Positions 25,289-34,420 of a stretch of 48,732 nucleotides of DNA are shown here, one piece after another; position 1 is the first letter of the stretch; the number at the start of each line of letters is the position of its first letter. Below the pieces are notes generated by a model. That model did no database searches. It was given only the letters and a program-made list of their open reading frames with translations, and was not told the origin of the DNA. A program made the translations under genes and the position numbers. Origin of the DNA: Rhodothermaceae bacterium bin80 (GTDB taxonomy: Bacteria; Bacteroidota; Rhodothermia; Rhodothermales; Bin80); contig MPNB01000016.1 in the NCBI GenBank assembly GCA_002238805.1, positions 1 to 48,732 of the forward strand, given 5' to 3'.

Positions 25289-26059
25289 ATGGCTTTTACG
25301 GCCAAACATGCTGTCGTAACGGGTGGTGCAAAAGGGATCGGCGGGGCGGTTGTCACGCGGTTTCTGGAAGAGGGTGCACGCGTGACGATTTTGGATCTGG
25401 ATGACAAGCGGGCGCGTGAACGGTTGGTCAACTTTGAGGAACAGAGCCTCTTCGTCCGTTGTGATGTGTCGAAAGCAGATCAGGTCGAGGCAGCATTCAA
25501 GCAAATCGATGTTCGATTCGGTGCTGTGGATGTTCTCGTCAACAATGCCGGAATTCAGCGCTACAGTACAGTCACGGATACAACCGAAGAAGAATGGGAT
25601 CTGGTGATGAACGTAAACCTGAAAAGTGCTTTCCTGTGTTCGAAGTATGCTATCCCGCTGATGCAAAAGCGTGGAGAAGGGGTTGTAATCAACGTCGCAA
25701 GCGTACAGAGCTTTATTACGCAACGTAAAGTGGCTCCGTACACGACGAGCAAGACCGCCATGTTGGGACTAACGCGCAGTATTGCTGTGGATTACGCCCC
25801 TGATATCAGGGCGGTCGCTGTATGCCCCGGTACAGTTGATACGCCCATGCTTAGGTGGGCCGCCAATCAGTCTCCTGATCCCGAAGAAGTCTACCGGGAG
25901 GTTCGTGAGATGCATTTAACCCAGCGTATTGCAGAACCGGTGGAAATAGCTAATTTGATTTTGTATTTATCCAGTAAAGAGGCCGCGTTCATTACAGGGC
26001 AGGCCATCCGTATAGATGGGGGATTGGGTTTGGTTGTAGCCGGGAGTGTACGCCAGTGA
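25289..26059 (+). CDS. SDR-family oxidoreductase, probable sugar dehydrogenase
   Basis: A 256-residue classical short-chain dehydrogenase. It shows the nucleotide-binding TGGAKGIGG (11-19), an aspartate after the second strand (ILDLDD, D36) that favours NAD over NADP, NNAG at 85-88, N110, and the catalytic S138, Y151 and K155 (YTTSK). The C-terminal [15 protein letters not shown] is typical. I chose the ATG at 25289 because AGAAGG lies just upstream; the frame extends to 25220 without better support. The gene leads a four-gene cluster with a sugar-acid dehydratase, a lactonase and a mutarotase-like protein, so oxidation of an aldose to an aldonolactone is the likely reaction; the sugar is unknown. 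Its stop overlaps the next start (GTGA). Confidence 0.88.
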   Translation: MAFTAKHAVVTGGAKGIGGAVVTRFLEEGARVTILDLDDKRARERLVNFEEQSLFVRCDVSKADQVEAAFKQIDVRFGAVDVLVNNAGIQRYSTVTDTTEEEWDLVMNVNLKSAFLCSKYAIPLMQKRGEGVVINVASVQSFITQRKVAPYTTSKTAMLGLTRSIAVDYAPDIRAVAVCPGTVDTPMLRWAANQSPDPEEVYREVREMHLTQRIAEPVEIANLILYLSSKEAAFITGQAIRIDGGLGLVVAGSVRQ

Positions 26060-27276
26060 AAATCAGCGATATCAAGGCGACGACGGTTACCGTCCCACTG
26101 GAAGCTCCACTGCGCCATTCGGCGGGAGCACATTGGGGGCGTTTCGTGCGAACTATTGTCGAGGTGGAAACCGACGAAGGTATTACAGGTCTGGGTGAAA
26201 TGGGTGGTGGAGGTGAATCTGCGGAAGCCGCAATCAGAGGTCTGAAAACCCACCTTGTCGGGCACGATCCAATGCAGTTAGAGGCGCTGTATTGGAAGAT
26301 TTGTAACCCAACCGCTTCGCTCTATAATAATCGAACCCAGGTCCATGCAGCAATTGAGTTTGCCTGTATGGATATCGTTGGCAAACGCCTTGGTATTCGG
26401 GCGTGTGATTTATTGGGCGGCGCCCTTCGCGAAAAGGTACCATTCGCATCGTATCTGTTTTTCCGCTATCCCAACGAGGATACTGGACAGGGTGGAGAGG
26501 AAATGCCTGACGCTATGGTCCGACAGGCACAAACATTGGTAGAGCAGCACGGATTCTCCACACATAAACTTAAAGCGGGTGTTTTTCCACCAGACCACGA
26601 ACTGGAAGTTTTTCGGGCGCTGGCGGCGGCTTTTCCCAACCACCGCGTTCGCATAGATCCCAATGCAGTGTGGACCGTGGAAGAGGCCGTCCGTATAGGT
26701 CAGGCCATTGAGGATCTAGATAATGATTATTACGAGGATCCGTGCTGGGGTTTGGAGGGGATGCGTCGTGTTCGTGAATTTGTTCGCATACCGACAGCAA
26801 CCAACACCGTAGTGGTTAACTTTGAGCAACTGGCCGCGTGCGTCCACACCAATGCCGTTGATGTCATTTTGTTAGACACTACGTTCTGGGGAGGATTGCG
26901 CCAAGCGTGGAAAGCAGGTGTGGTTTGCAATACATTTCAGCGAGGCGTAGCCGTCCACAGTTCTGGTGAACTTGGTATACAACTTGCCACGATGCTGCAT
27001 CTGGGTGCTGCCCTGCCTAATCTGACTTTTGCCGCTGATGCCCACTACCATCATCTGACCGATGACATTATCGTAGGTGGCAGAATGCCTTATACCGATG
27101 GATGTATTGCTGTGCCCGATGGACCAGGTCTGGGTGTCGAACTTGATCGTGACAAGGTGCTGTGCTATGCTGAGCTATACAAAAAGCTGGGCCCTTACCC
27201 ATATGATCGTGATCCGCGGCGTCCTGACTGGTTCAGTATTTGGCCAGAAACCCGTTGGGCCAAGCCAGTTTCCTGA
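26056..27276 (+). CDS. Glucarate-dehydratase-like enolase-superfamily sugar-acid dehydratase
   Basis: A 406-residue mandelate-racemase/muconate-lactonizing-type protein with the residue set of the glucarate dehydratase subgroup. Catalytic lysines K171 and K173 sit in KLKAG; metal ligands are D201 (RIDPNAVW), E227 (YYEDPCWG) and N250 (TATNT); the base dyad is H301 ([11 protein letters not shown]) with D274. The use of asparagine as third metal ligand is what sets this subgroup apart. Such enzymes remove water from an aldarate or aldonate to give a 2-keto-3-deoxy acid; the true substrate may differ from glucarate. The start is GTG at 26056-26058, overlapping the SDR stop as GTGA. Its place between an SDR and an SMP-30-type lactonase supports a non-phosphorylating sugar-oxidation route. 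Confidence 0.87.
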   Translation: MKISDIKATTVTVPLEAPLRHSAGAHWGRFVRTIVEVETDEGITGLGEMGGGGESAEAAIRGLKTHLVGHDPMQLEALYWKICNPTASLYNNRTQVHAAIEFACMDIVGKRLGIRACDLLGGALREKVPFASYLFFRYPNEDTGQGGEEMPDAMVRQAQTLVEQHGFSTHKLKAGVFPPDHELEVFRALAAAFPNHRVRIDPNAVWTVEEAVRIGQAIEDLDNDYYEDPCWGLEGMRRVREFVRIPTATNTVVVNFEQLAACVHTNAVDVILLDTTFWGGLRQAWKAGVVCNTFQRGVAVHSSGELGIQLATMLHLGAALPNLTFAADAHYHHLTDDIIVGGRMPYTDGCIAVPDGPGLGVELDRDKVLCYAELYKKLGPYPYDRDPRRPDWFSIWPETRWAKPVS

Positions 27277-27314
27277 TGAGTGAATCTGACCGCAAGGAAA
27301 ACGCCTTTTAGATT

Positions 27315-28190
27315 ATGAATGGCAAGGCATTGTTATCGATCGAGAAAGCATCTGTCTTTTATGAGGGTCTTGATCATCCTGAGGGGCTTGCCGTGCACCC
27401 CGACGGATCGATATGGGCAGGAGGTGAAGCGGGGCAGATCTATCGGATTTCGTCCGATGGAAAAGAGATGGTTGAGGTGGCAAATACAGGTGGGTTCATT
27501 CTCGGACTTGCATTTAGCCCTGATGCCGAGTGGCTTGCAGCTTGTGATTTACGTAATCGGTGTGTTTGGCGGCTTGATCCCTGTTCGGGCACGTTATCCG
27601 AGTTTGCCGGAGGGGCAAGTGGAGGAGATCGATTCAAGATACCAAACTATGCCACGTTTGCCCGTGACGGTACGCTTTACGTTTCGGATAGCGGTACCTT
27701 TCGCCAGGTTGACGGGCGTATTCTACGATTTGATGCTGATCACGGCGGCCACGGACAGGTTTGGCACGAAGGCCCATTCAATTTCGCCAATGGTCTTGCC
27801 CTTTCTCCTAAGGGAGATGCTCTGTACGTGGTGTGCAGTTTCGACGCGAGCATAGAGCGGATCGAAGTGGCACCAGATGGTCGTGCAGGCAACCGCACAT
27901 TGTTCGCCAGACTCCCGAGAACTGTGCCTGACGGTCTTGCATTCGATGCAGCGGGTAATCTGTATGTGTCATGTTACGCCCCCAATCACATCTATCGTGT
28001 CATGCCCGATGGCAAAGTGGGACTTCTGGTGGATGACTGGGAAGCTCACACATTGTCCAACCCCACAAACATTGCCTTTGGCGGTCCTGGCTTTGATCAG
28101 CTCTTTACTACCAACCTGGGGCGATGGCATCTTACACGAATAGATTTAGGAGTTGAAGGGGCCCGATTAGCGTGCCATCCATTGAGATGA
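27315..28190 (+). CDS. SMP-30/gluconolactonase family protein
   Basis: A 291-residue six-bladed beta-propeller. The metal-binding residues of the family are in place: E23 (DHPEGLAVHPDG), N159 (NFANGLALSPKG) and D206 (VPDGLAFDAAGNLYV), with further blades at LGLAFSPDAEWLAACD and NYATFARDGTLYVSD. There is no signal peptide. Family members hydrolyse sugar lactones to the acids with a divalent cation. In this cluster it would open the lactone made by the SDR and feed the dehydratase. The stop codon overlaps an ATG of the following gene (ATGA at 28187-28190), indicating translational coupling. A 38-base gap precedes it. Confidence 0.9.
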   Translation: MNGKALLSIEKASVFYEGLDHPEGLAVHPDGSIWAGGEAGQIYRISSDGKEMVEVANTGGFILGLAFSPDAEWLAACDLRNRCVWRLDPCSGTLSEFAGGASGGDRFKIPNYATFARDGTLYVSDSGTFRQVDGRILRFDADHGGHGQVWHEGPFNFANGLALSPKGDALYVVCSFDASIERIEVAPDGRAGNRTLFARLPRTVPDGLAFDAAGNLYVSCYAPNHIYRVMPDGKVGLLVDDWEAHTLSNPTNIAFGGPGFDQLFTTNLGRWHLTRIDLGVEGARLACHPLR

Positions 28191-29347
28191 ATCATGTTTC
28201 TTCTCATGATACCGTGCCCGTTTTTGGGCAGGCCTCCTGGCGTTTAGCCACGTCTTGTGTGGAGGCCTATCTTACGCGGCAGGGTGGTCATCTCGGTCCA
28301 ATCCTGTTTCATTTTGGCGGTCGTACAATAGCTCCCTATGCATTGTGTCCCTGGGCCGAGGAAGACACGGCTGAAGCACTTCCTCCTGTCCTGAAAGTAC
28401 TTCGAGGTGATTTTTTCTGCATGCCATTTGGGGCTAATGATGAGGCTTTTCAGGGCGAAAATCATCCTCCACACGGTGAGACTGCAAATAACTTGTGGAA
28501 ACTCGAAAGCATACGCCGGGCGGGGGATATTACGACACTTCGGGTATCACTCGACACCTCGGTTCGCCCCGGGCATATAGACAAATGGATCTCCCTGCAC
28601 AGCGGACATCACGCAGTCTATGTTCGCCACCTCATATCCGGCATGAGTGGCCCGATGAGCTTCGGACATCACGCCATGCTCAAGTTCCCGGATACGCCTG
28701 GCAGTGGTGTAATAACGACCAGTCCGTTCCTGTATGCACAAACGGCACCGCAGCCCATTGAACTTCCCGAGGACCAAGGTTACTCACTTTTGCGGCCCGG
28801 GGCATCTTTTTCCTCGCTGGCTGATGTCCCTACGGTCACGGGTCAATCAACCGATCTGCGTCGCTACCCTGCCAGAAAAGGTTATGAAGACTTGGTTATG
28901 CTTGTTTCCGATCCTTCTGTCGACGTTGCTTGGACCGCCGTGACGTTTCCAGAAGATGGGTATGTGTGGTTTGCCCTGAAGGATCCCTTAATTCTAAAAC
29001 AGACAGTTTTCTGGCTTTCCAATGGTGGTCGCTACTATCCACCTTGGAATGGGCGGCATACCGGTGTGATGGGCCTTGAAGAAGTGACTTCATTCTTTCA
29101 TTACGGTTTATTGCAGTCTGTCGAAAGTAATTTTCTTGCAGATCAGGGCCACGAAACTTGTTTCCATCTGGATCCCGCGGTTCCCATGGACGTGCGCTAC
29201 ATAATGGCTGTTGCCGAAATCCCTGAGGATTTTGATTGTGTTGAAACGATCAGTATAGGTTTGGATGGGGGCGCAGTACTGTTGAGGTCTACTAGTGGAA
29301 TGGAAGTGAGCGTCCGCCTCGATCTGACGTTTCTTCAATCAGGCTAA
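28187..29347 (+). CDS. Mutarotase-like (aldose 1-epimerase fold) protein
   Basis: A 386-residue soluble protein, beta-rich throughout. It has features seen in galactose-mutarotase-like sandwiches: an early GGHLGPILFHFGGRTIAPYA, HGETANNLWKLES (possible active-site histidine), SGHHAVYVRHLISGMSGP, GHHAMLKFPD and a final strand set. I cannot assign a named family. The ATG at 28187 overlaps the SMP-30 stop (ATGA), so I prefer it; a GTG at 28172 would add five residues. No signal peptide. As last gene of the sugar-oxidation cluster it may interconvert anomers of the sugar substrate for the SDR. The catalytic claim is inference only. Confidence 0.65.
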   Translation: MNHVSSHDTVPVFGQASWRLATSCVEAYLTRQGGHLGPILFHFGGRTIAPYALCPWAEEDTAEALPPVLKVLRGDFFCMPFGANDEAFQGENHPPHGETANNLWKLESIRRAGDITTLRVSLDTSVRPGHIDKWISLHSGHHAVYVRHLISGMSGPMSFGHHAMLKFPDTPGSGVITTSPFLYAQTAPQPIELPEDQGYSLLRPGASFSSLADVPTVTGQSTDLRRYPARKGYEDLVMLVSDPSVDVAWTAVTFPEDGYVWFALKDPLILKQTVFWLSNGGRYYPPWNGRHTGVMGLEEVTSFFHYGLLQSVESNFLADQGHETCFHLDPAVPMDVRYIMAVAEIPEDFDCVETISIGLDGGAVLLRSTSGMEVSVRLDLTFLQSG

Positions 29348-29421
29348 ACAAAGGTTTGGCTATTTGCGCCCAGGAGCTTGTTGGTCGTTCGGCGAATTTA
29401 GGTAATATCTGATCTGTCAAT

Positions 29422-29437
29422 AGATTCACCTGAATCT
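29422..29437. repeat. Perfect inverted repeat AGATTCA-CC-TGAATCT
   Basis: Two 7-base arms (29422-29428 and 29431-29437) with a two-base spacer lie in the 240-base gap between the mutarotase-like gene and the methyltransferase gene. The tiny spacer suits a protein-binding dyad more than an RNA hairpin, and there is no T-run after it. It could be an operator for the methyltransferase gene. Confidence 0.35.
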
Positions 29438-29587
29438 GGGACATTTTCCGCCAAGATTACATGGATATTAGAGGTGTTGATGGTTATCATTCTTGTAAAG
29501 GGGCGATATGCAAACTATTCACTCCAGCGGACCGTAATAAGGCAAACGGTGTTTCATGATGCATCAACCATACAACGTTGATGGAAT

Positions 29588-32515
29588 ATGCCTAGTACTG
29601 GTGAGCAAGTGGTAAATGCCTTACTGGCCCGGGCACTGCGCGCACGTAATCCGCGTTGGCGCAAACATACCTCGGCAGAGCGAACAGGGATCCTCAGGGG
29701 CCAGCCCGGTAAGCGACCGGATATCGTCATCAGCCCGCCTGGTTCACAGACCGTAATCATAGAGACCGAGTTTATACCTGCATCTACGGTTGAGCAGGAT
29801 GCGATTGAGCGGCTTGGAGAAGAGGTTACGGAGGGATCGCCGGGAAGTGTGGAGCACACGGTTGCGGTAAGGCTACCCATTGAGTTGCAATCAATGACCC
29901 AGTCACAGGGTGATGCTCTGCTTGAAACTGTGCAGTTTGAGTATTGCGTGTTCACCGATTTATCTCCTTACACGATTGGTGATGAACGTAGTCGCTGGCC
30001 CTCAGCGGGATGGCTCACAGGAAGTATAGATACGTTGGCGGAATGCATTGATCATCTGATGGTCTCTCAGCGTCTGATTGATGAAAGTGTGGAAGCTCTG
30101 GAGCAAGGTGTGGGCCGGGCGACCTCCCTGATTCAGGGAGATATTGCCAGCGGATATCCAGATACCCCTAGGAATATGGGGGGCATTCTGAATCAAAAGC
30201 CGGGCGAACAGACGTTGCGGATGGCAATGATGATCATCGCGAATGCCATGACTTTTCACGCAATGCTGGCCGGGGCCTATGATATTCCTTCTATTCGCAA
30301 GCTTTTGGAGGGACATGCTGGCAGCGGCACACCTATAGCAACTGCGATCTGGGAGGCGTGGAACGAGATACTCACCGAGATTAATTATTGGCCGATTTTC
30401 CATGTTGCTCAGCAGTTGCTGTTGGAAGTACCCTTGCGGATATTTCACCAATTAATTCGTGTTCTGAATGCATCAACAGCCAGGCTTTCTGAGTTGGGGG
30501 TTTCAACCCGTCATGATGTATGTGGTCGTCTGTTCCAGAGTCTGATCGCAGACCGGAAGTTTATTGCAACGTTTTACACGCGTCCGACGAGTGCGACGTT
30601 GCTTTCGGAGTTGGCTGTTGCCCGGATGCAACACGACTGGAAGGATTTGGATGGATACACTGGTTTGCGTGTAGCTGATCTATCCTGTGGTACAGGTACG
30701 TTGTTGTCGGCTGCCTACCGTGCCATTCTGTCTCGTTACCGGTTGGCGGGAGGAGATGACAGCCGCATCCATAGCACGATGATGGAGGAGTGCGTGATTG
30801 CCGCTGATATTATGCCGGCCGCGGCCCATCTGTGTGCTTCACAGCTTTCTGGAGCTCATCCTACGATAACCTTCAATCGTACCCGGGTTTACACGATGCC
30901 GTACGGTTCGCCAGATTCTGAGGAGACTGTGCATGCGGGAATTGCGATCGGATCATTGGATCTGCTGGATACAGCGAAGTTGTTTTCGCTTTTTTCTACG
31001 GGACGTAAACGGGTAGAGGCGCGGGGCGCGGAGACAGATGAGTCAACGATAGACTTGCCTCACGACTCGGTGGACCTGGTGGTCATGAACCCTCCATTCA
31101 CCCGTCCGACGAATCACGAGTCAGCCACGGTTCCGGTGCCGTCTTTTGCGGGTTTTCAGACCAGCCGTGCAGAGCAGTCTGCTATGTCCCGACGGTTGAA
31201 AGAACTGAGAAAAGGGTTGCCCAATCCGGCTGGACATGGTAATGCAGGCCTAGCCAGCTACTTTCTTGATTTGGCTCATTTAAAGGTAAAACTTGGTGGG
31301 CTTCTGGCCTTTGTGCTTCCTATGACCATTCTACGAGGCAGTTCATGGGCGAAAGCACGCGAGCTTCTTGTCAGGCATTATGCAGACATTATCTTTGTGA
31401 GTATAGCTGCCCATGGGAACAAGGATCGTGCGTTTTCGAGCGACACGGGCATGGCGGAGGTCTTGCTCATAGCGAGGCGCTCGACAGACAGATCGGAGTG
31501 CATAGACAAGGCGCTGTACATCAATCTGTACTCTCAGCCAAGTAACATCCTTGAAGCTGCGATGCTGGCCGAGGTATGTGCACGCATACCATCGGAGACA
31601 CCCTATGGGACGCTTTGCATTGGCGAAGATGTGGAAGGGGGCTTTGTACGAGGCTCCGTGCTGACGGAGGGCGGCTGCGGAGGGGTTCGTGAAATAAATT
31701 TGTCCGTACTGATGCGGAGACTCCAGACGGGCACATTAAAGCTTCCCCGGAGCACTACACAGTATCAACTTCCAGTGACGCGTTTGCACGAACTGGGTAA
31801 GCGTGGTTTGTTGGCTCGGGACATAAATGGAGGTAAGGATAAGAAAGGGCAGTATCGTGGTCCATTCACGATAGAACAGATCCGAGGTGTACCCAGTTAC
31901 CCAGTGCTGTGGGCACATGCCGCTCATGCTGAACGCAGTCTTTTTGTTGCTCCAGACAGGCAGGCAATGGTGCGGCCTAGGTATGAGGATAGGGCAGAAC
32001 AAGTTTGGCAGACCGCGACCCGTCTGCATTATACCGTAGATTTTCGGATCAATTCACAGAGCCTGACGGCCTGTCTGACTCGAAAGCCGGTGATTGGAGG
32101 CAGGGCCTGGCCAAATTTTAGATGCTATGAACCTGCGTGGGAGACTGTTTTGCTTTTGTGGGCGAATACTACGCTAGGTTTGATATCGTTCTGGTGGGAC
32201 GGATTAAGGACGCAGCAGGGGCGTTCAGTTAGGAGCATCAGCATGTTGCCCCGATTACTGACCCTAGACCCGCGCCAATTGAGAGAAGATCAGATTGCAC
32301 GCGCGCAGCAGATACTGGATCGGTTTGCTGATCGTACGTTTCTGCCAGCCAACGAAGCCTATCATGATGAGACGCGGCATGAGCTGGACCGGGCGGTCTT
32401 AGTAGAGCTGCTGGAATTACCCGAGTCTGTGCTGGCATCATTGGAAAATGTGAGGCTGCAATGGTGTGCAGAGCCCAGCGTGCACGGTGGGAAAGGTACA
32501 AGACCCGGAGCATAG
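29588..32515 (+). CDS. Solitary N6-adenine DNA methyltransferase with N-terminal nuclease-like region
   Basis: A 975-residue DNA methyltransferase. Motif X-like FYTRP is at 329-333, the SAM-binding motif I (ADLSCGTG) at 363-370 and the catalytic NPPF at 501-504, in the gamma-class order of N6-adenine enzymes such as HsdM and type IIG proteins. Residues about 690-960 (INGGKDKKGQYRGPFTIEQI ... TLGLISFWWDGLRTQQGRS) look like a target-recognition part. The N-terminus holds RPDIVI and VIIETEF (D45, E59, E61), which resembles a PD-(D/E)xK core but has glutamate where lysine is expected, so cleavage activity is doubtful. No separate specificity, helicase or nuclease gene is adjacent. It may be a type IIG-like fused restriction-modification enzyme or an orphan methylase. 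It adjoins a rearranged region, suggestive of acquired DNA. Confidence 0.82.
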   Translation: MPSTGEQVVNALLARALRARNPRWRKHTSAERTGILRGQPGKRPDIVISPPGSQTVIIETEFIPASTVEQDAIERLGEEVTEGSPGSVEHTVAVRLPIELQSMTQSQGDALLETVQFEYCVFTDLSPYTIGDERSRWPSAGWLTGSIDTLAECIDHLMVSQRLIDESVEALEQGVGRATSLIQGDIASGYPDTPRNMGGILNQKPGEQTLRMAMMIIANAMTFHAMLAGAYDIPSIRKLLEGHAGSGTPIATAIWEAWNEILTEINYWPIFHVAQQLLLEVPLRIFHQLIRVLNASTARLSELGVSTRHDVCGRLFQSLIADRKFIATFYTRPTSATLLSELAVARMQHDWKDLDGYTGLRVADLSCGTGTLLSAAYRAILSRYRLAGGDDSRIHSTMMEECVIAADIMPAAAHLCASQLSGAHPTITFNRTRVYTMPYGSPDSEETVHAGIAIGSLDLLDTAKLFSLFSTGRKRVEARGAETDESTIDLPHDSVDLVVMNPPFTRPTNHESATVPVPSFAGFQTSRAEQSAMSRRLKELRKGLPNPAGHGNAGLASYFLDLAHLKVKLGGLLAFVLPMTILRGSSWAKARELLVRHYADIIFVSIAAHGNKDRAFSSDTGMAEVLLIARRSTDRSECIDKALYINLYSQPSNILEAAMLAEVCARIPSETPYGTLCIGEDVEGGFVRGSVLTEGGCGGVREINLSVLMRRLQTGTLKLPRSTTQYQLPVTRLHELGKRGLLARDINGGKDKKGQYRGPFTIEQIRGVPSYPVLWAHAAHAERSLFVAPDRQAMVRPRYEDRAEQVWQTATRLHYTVDFRINSQSLTACLTRKPVIGGRAWPNFRCYEPAWETVLLLWANTTLGLISFWWDGLRTQQGRSVRSISMLPRLLTLDPRQLREDQIARAQQILDRFADRTFLPANEAYHDETRHELDRAVLVELLELPESVLASLENVRLQWCAEPSVHGGKGTRPGA

Positions 32516-32763
32516 CACTTCTTGACTGGAATTACCCCCTCACTCAAATGCGAGAGTCGTGTTTGGATCTTTGTACATCGCTTAGCACTGTTTATCTGTG
32601 AAACCTTTTGGGACCTTCTTCTTGGCACTCCCAGTTGGGAGCAGGGTTGTTTGCTGGACTGGCGCGGTTTAGTTGAAGTCATAATAGCCACTTGAAGTCT
32701 ATCTGCTGATAACCGATTCCAGCAAGCGATGAATGCAGAGAATGGTTACTACATGTAGGTTAG
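32516..32763. other. Unassigned gap after the methyltransferase gene
   Basis: No gene is recognised. It contains the palindrome CTCCCA-GT-TGGGAG at 32628-32641, which has no T-run after it and so is a poor terminator. From about 32742 the sequence begins to resemble that at about 34880, the outer fringe of the direct repeat. Confidence 0.4.
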
Positions 32764-33246
32764 GCATTTAAATGCATGATCTGCGGAAAATTGATGTTTT
32801 TAATGAAACACTCCAATTTTGATGCGAAGAACGCGTTGCTGCCGGGCTTCTTCAGTACTTGGTGCATTCATAGGCATCGATGATGGTTTTGACCAGGCTG
32901 TGTCGTACCACATTGATCTTTTTGAAATACAGAAGCTGATACCCTTGATATCCTGGAGAATGGACTGGGCTTCTACGAGACCACTCCGCTGTGCATCCCG
33001 AAGAGCTATTTCTGCAATATTTTCGGTAACAATGGTTCGACTGCTCACCCCCCAGTCATGTGAGAAACATCTTCATCTGTACTGCCGCTATGTTTTGGGC
33101 TTCATCCAGAATAACAAATGAGGAGTTCGGGGTACGGTCGCGTCATAGAGGCTAAGGAGACAATTTCTATAACATGATCCTCTGGATGCGTGGCAAGTTT
33201 TTGTGTTGGCAAAAATTCTTCCAGTGCATCGTACAAGGGACGCAAG
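32764..33246. repeat. Direct repeat copy A (decayed phoH 3' segment)
   Basis: This roughly 483-base segment aligns end to end with 34901-35382 in the same orientation. In a 238-base sample I counted about 30 differences, so identity is in the range of 85-90%, with at least three single-base indels. It begins at GCATTTAAATGC and ends abruptly after GGGACGCAAG. Confidence 0.88.
32852..33246 (-). pseudogene. phoH: phoH remnant, 3' third only, frameshifted
   Basis: On the minus strand this stretch encodes broken pieces of the C-terminal part of PhoH, for example RDAQRSGLVEAQSILQDIKGI, which matches QDAQQSGLVEAQSILKDIKGI of the intact gene 2.1 kb away. It covers about residues 186-315 and lacks the Walker A region and promoter. 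Reading frame is broken by an extra C near 33046-33052, a base missing near 32931 and an extra base near 33150. It cannot make a working protein. The degree of divergence shows it is not a recent copying event, or came from another strain's phoH. Confidence 0.85.
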
Positions 33247-33400
33247 GGAGTTTATTTGCAGTTGATCGGCTGTTCTGAGCCCGCTACAAGCGTGTTGTAA
33301 AACTATTACTGTTGTCGTCATTATTTGGTGTTGCGTTGTATTTTGAGACGTGCCAGGGCAACCACTCCCTCTTTACATCCCGAAATTTATTTTCAAAAAA
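33247..33400. other. Junction sequence between phoH remnant and CDF gene
   Basis: Beyond copy A of the repeat the sequence is unrelated to phoH. I see no gene and no clear ribosome-binding site. It should hold the promoter of the CDF transporter gene. Confidence 0.4.
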
Positions 33401-34420
33401 ATGCCTGATGAACATTCTCACTCGCGTGGTGGCTCCCATTCGCATGAGGGCGGTGGTTTGTTAGATGGTCATACGCATGACCTGCGAGGTACAAGCAAGC
33501 GGCGCCTAGTGTGGGCAATGGTTCTGATTGTCGGCTACATGGTGATCGAGATCGTAGCTGGCATTGTCTCTGGAAGTTTGTCTCTGTTGGCGCATGCGGG
33601 GCATATGCTGACGGATGCGTTTTGTATTGGGATAGCGCTGGTAGCAATGCATTTTGCCGAGAAAAAAGCCACTAAGCAGCACACCTACGGTTTCCAACGC
33701 TATGAAATCATGGCAGCATTGGCTAATGCATTATTGCTATGGCTGCTTGTTGGCGGTATTCTGATGGAGGCCTACGATCGTATTATTGAGCACGGACATG
33801 CTCACGATCATGGTCATGATCATACCCCCGATGGCTTGGTCATGACGATTGTTGGTCTATTTGGTTTTGTGGTCCATTTTGGAGCGGCGGTTATCTTGCA
33901 CAAGTCAGTTGATCACAGCGTGAACGTCGCGGGGGTCTACCAACATGTAAGAGCAGATTTACTGGGGTCGGTCGCGATTGCAATCTCTGGGGGGCTTATT
34001 CTGTGGAATCCTGTGGAATGGCTTGAGCTGTGGGTTGATCCTGTGCTTAGTGTAATACTGAGTATTGTGATCCTTAGTGGTACTTGGGGACTGTTAAAAC
34101 AGGTGTTCAGAGTTCTTTTGGAGGGGGTACCTAAGCACATTGATGTTCATGCACTCTGCCGTTCGATTGAAGCGCTACCGGGTGTAGTGGTTATTCACGA
34201 CATACATGTTTGGACGCTTTCGCAAGGTAGTGATGCTTTGACTGCGCATGTGGTAATCGGTGAACATGTGACCGACCGGGAAGCAATGCTTGACCAGCTC
34301 AAGAAGATTATATCAGACCAGTACAAAATCAATCATATGACGATCCAGTTGGAGTCCAGTGTAGCGAGGTGTACCGAGGATCATCATGTAGACAATTTGC
34401 TTGCTCTAGCGGACTCCTGA
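33401..34420 (+). CDS. CDF-family cation efflux transporter, zinc type
   Basis: A 339-residue cation diffusion facilitator from the ATG at 33401; a GTG at 33350 would add 17 unlikely residues. The N-terminus is histidine-rich (HSHSRGGSHSHEGGG) and a second histidine cluster (HGHAHDHGHDH, about 131-141) lies in the cytoplasmic loop. The metal site of the membrane domain is H68xxxD72 (HAGHMLTD) and H182xxxD186 (HVRADLLG), the pattern usual for zinc (also cobalt or cadmium) exporters. Six membrane segments are followed by a cytoplasmic domain of about 90 residues (VFRVLLEGVPKHIDVHAL ... VVIHDIHVWTLSQGSDALTAHV). It exports zinc against protons. The gene is bracketed by the two phoH-derived direct repeats, so it may have arrived with that rearrangement. 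Confidence 0.93.
   Translation: MPDEHSHSRGGSHSHEGGGLLDGHTHDLRGTSKRRLVWAMVLIVGYMVIEIVAGIVSGSLSLLAHAGHMLTDAFCIGIALVAMHFAEKKATKQHTYGFQRYEIMAALANALLLWLLVGGILMEAYDRIIEHGHAHDHGHDHTPDGLVMTIVGLFGFVVHFGAAVILHKSVDHSVNVAGVYQHVRADLLGSVAIAISGGLILWNPVEWLELWVDPVLSVILSIVILSGTWGLLKQVFRVLLEGVPKHIDVHALCRSIEALPGVVVIHDIHVWTLSQGSDALTAHVVIGEHVTDREAMLDQLKKIISDQYKINHMTIQLESSVARCTEDHHVDNLLALADS

Noticed and set aside
29461..29559. 32-codon plus-strand ORF before the methyltransferase (MDIRGVDGYHSCK...)
   Set aside because: Very short, no ribosome-binding site seen and no similarity recognised; likely chance.
29588..32515. Methyltransferase as part of a BREX or DISARM defence system
   Set aside because: None of the partner genes (BrxC/PglZ, helicase, DUF1998 and so on) is present on either side.
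32628..32641. CTCCCA-GT-TGGGAG palindrome as terminator of the methyltransferase gene
   Set aside because: No T-run follows on either side, and the loop is only two to four bases.
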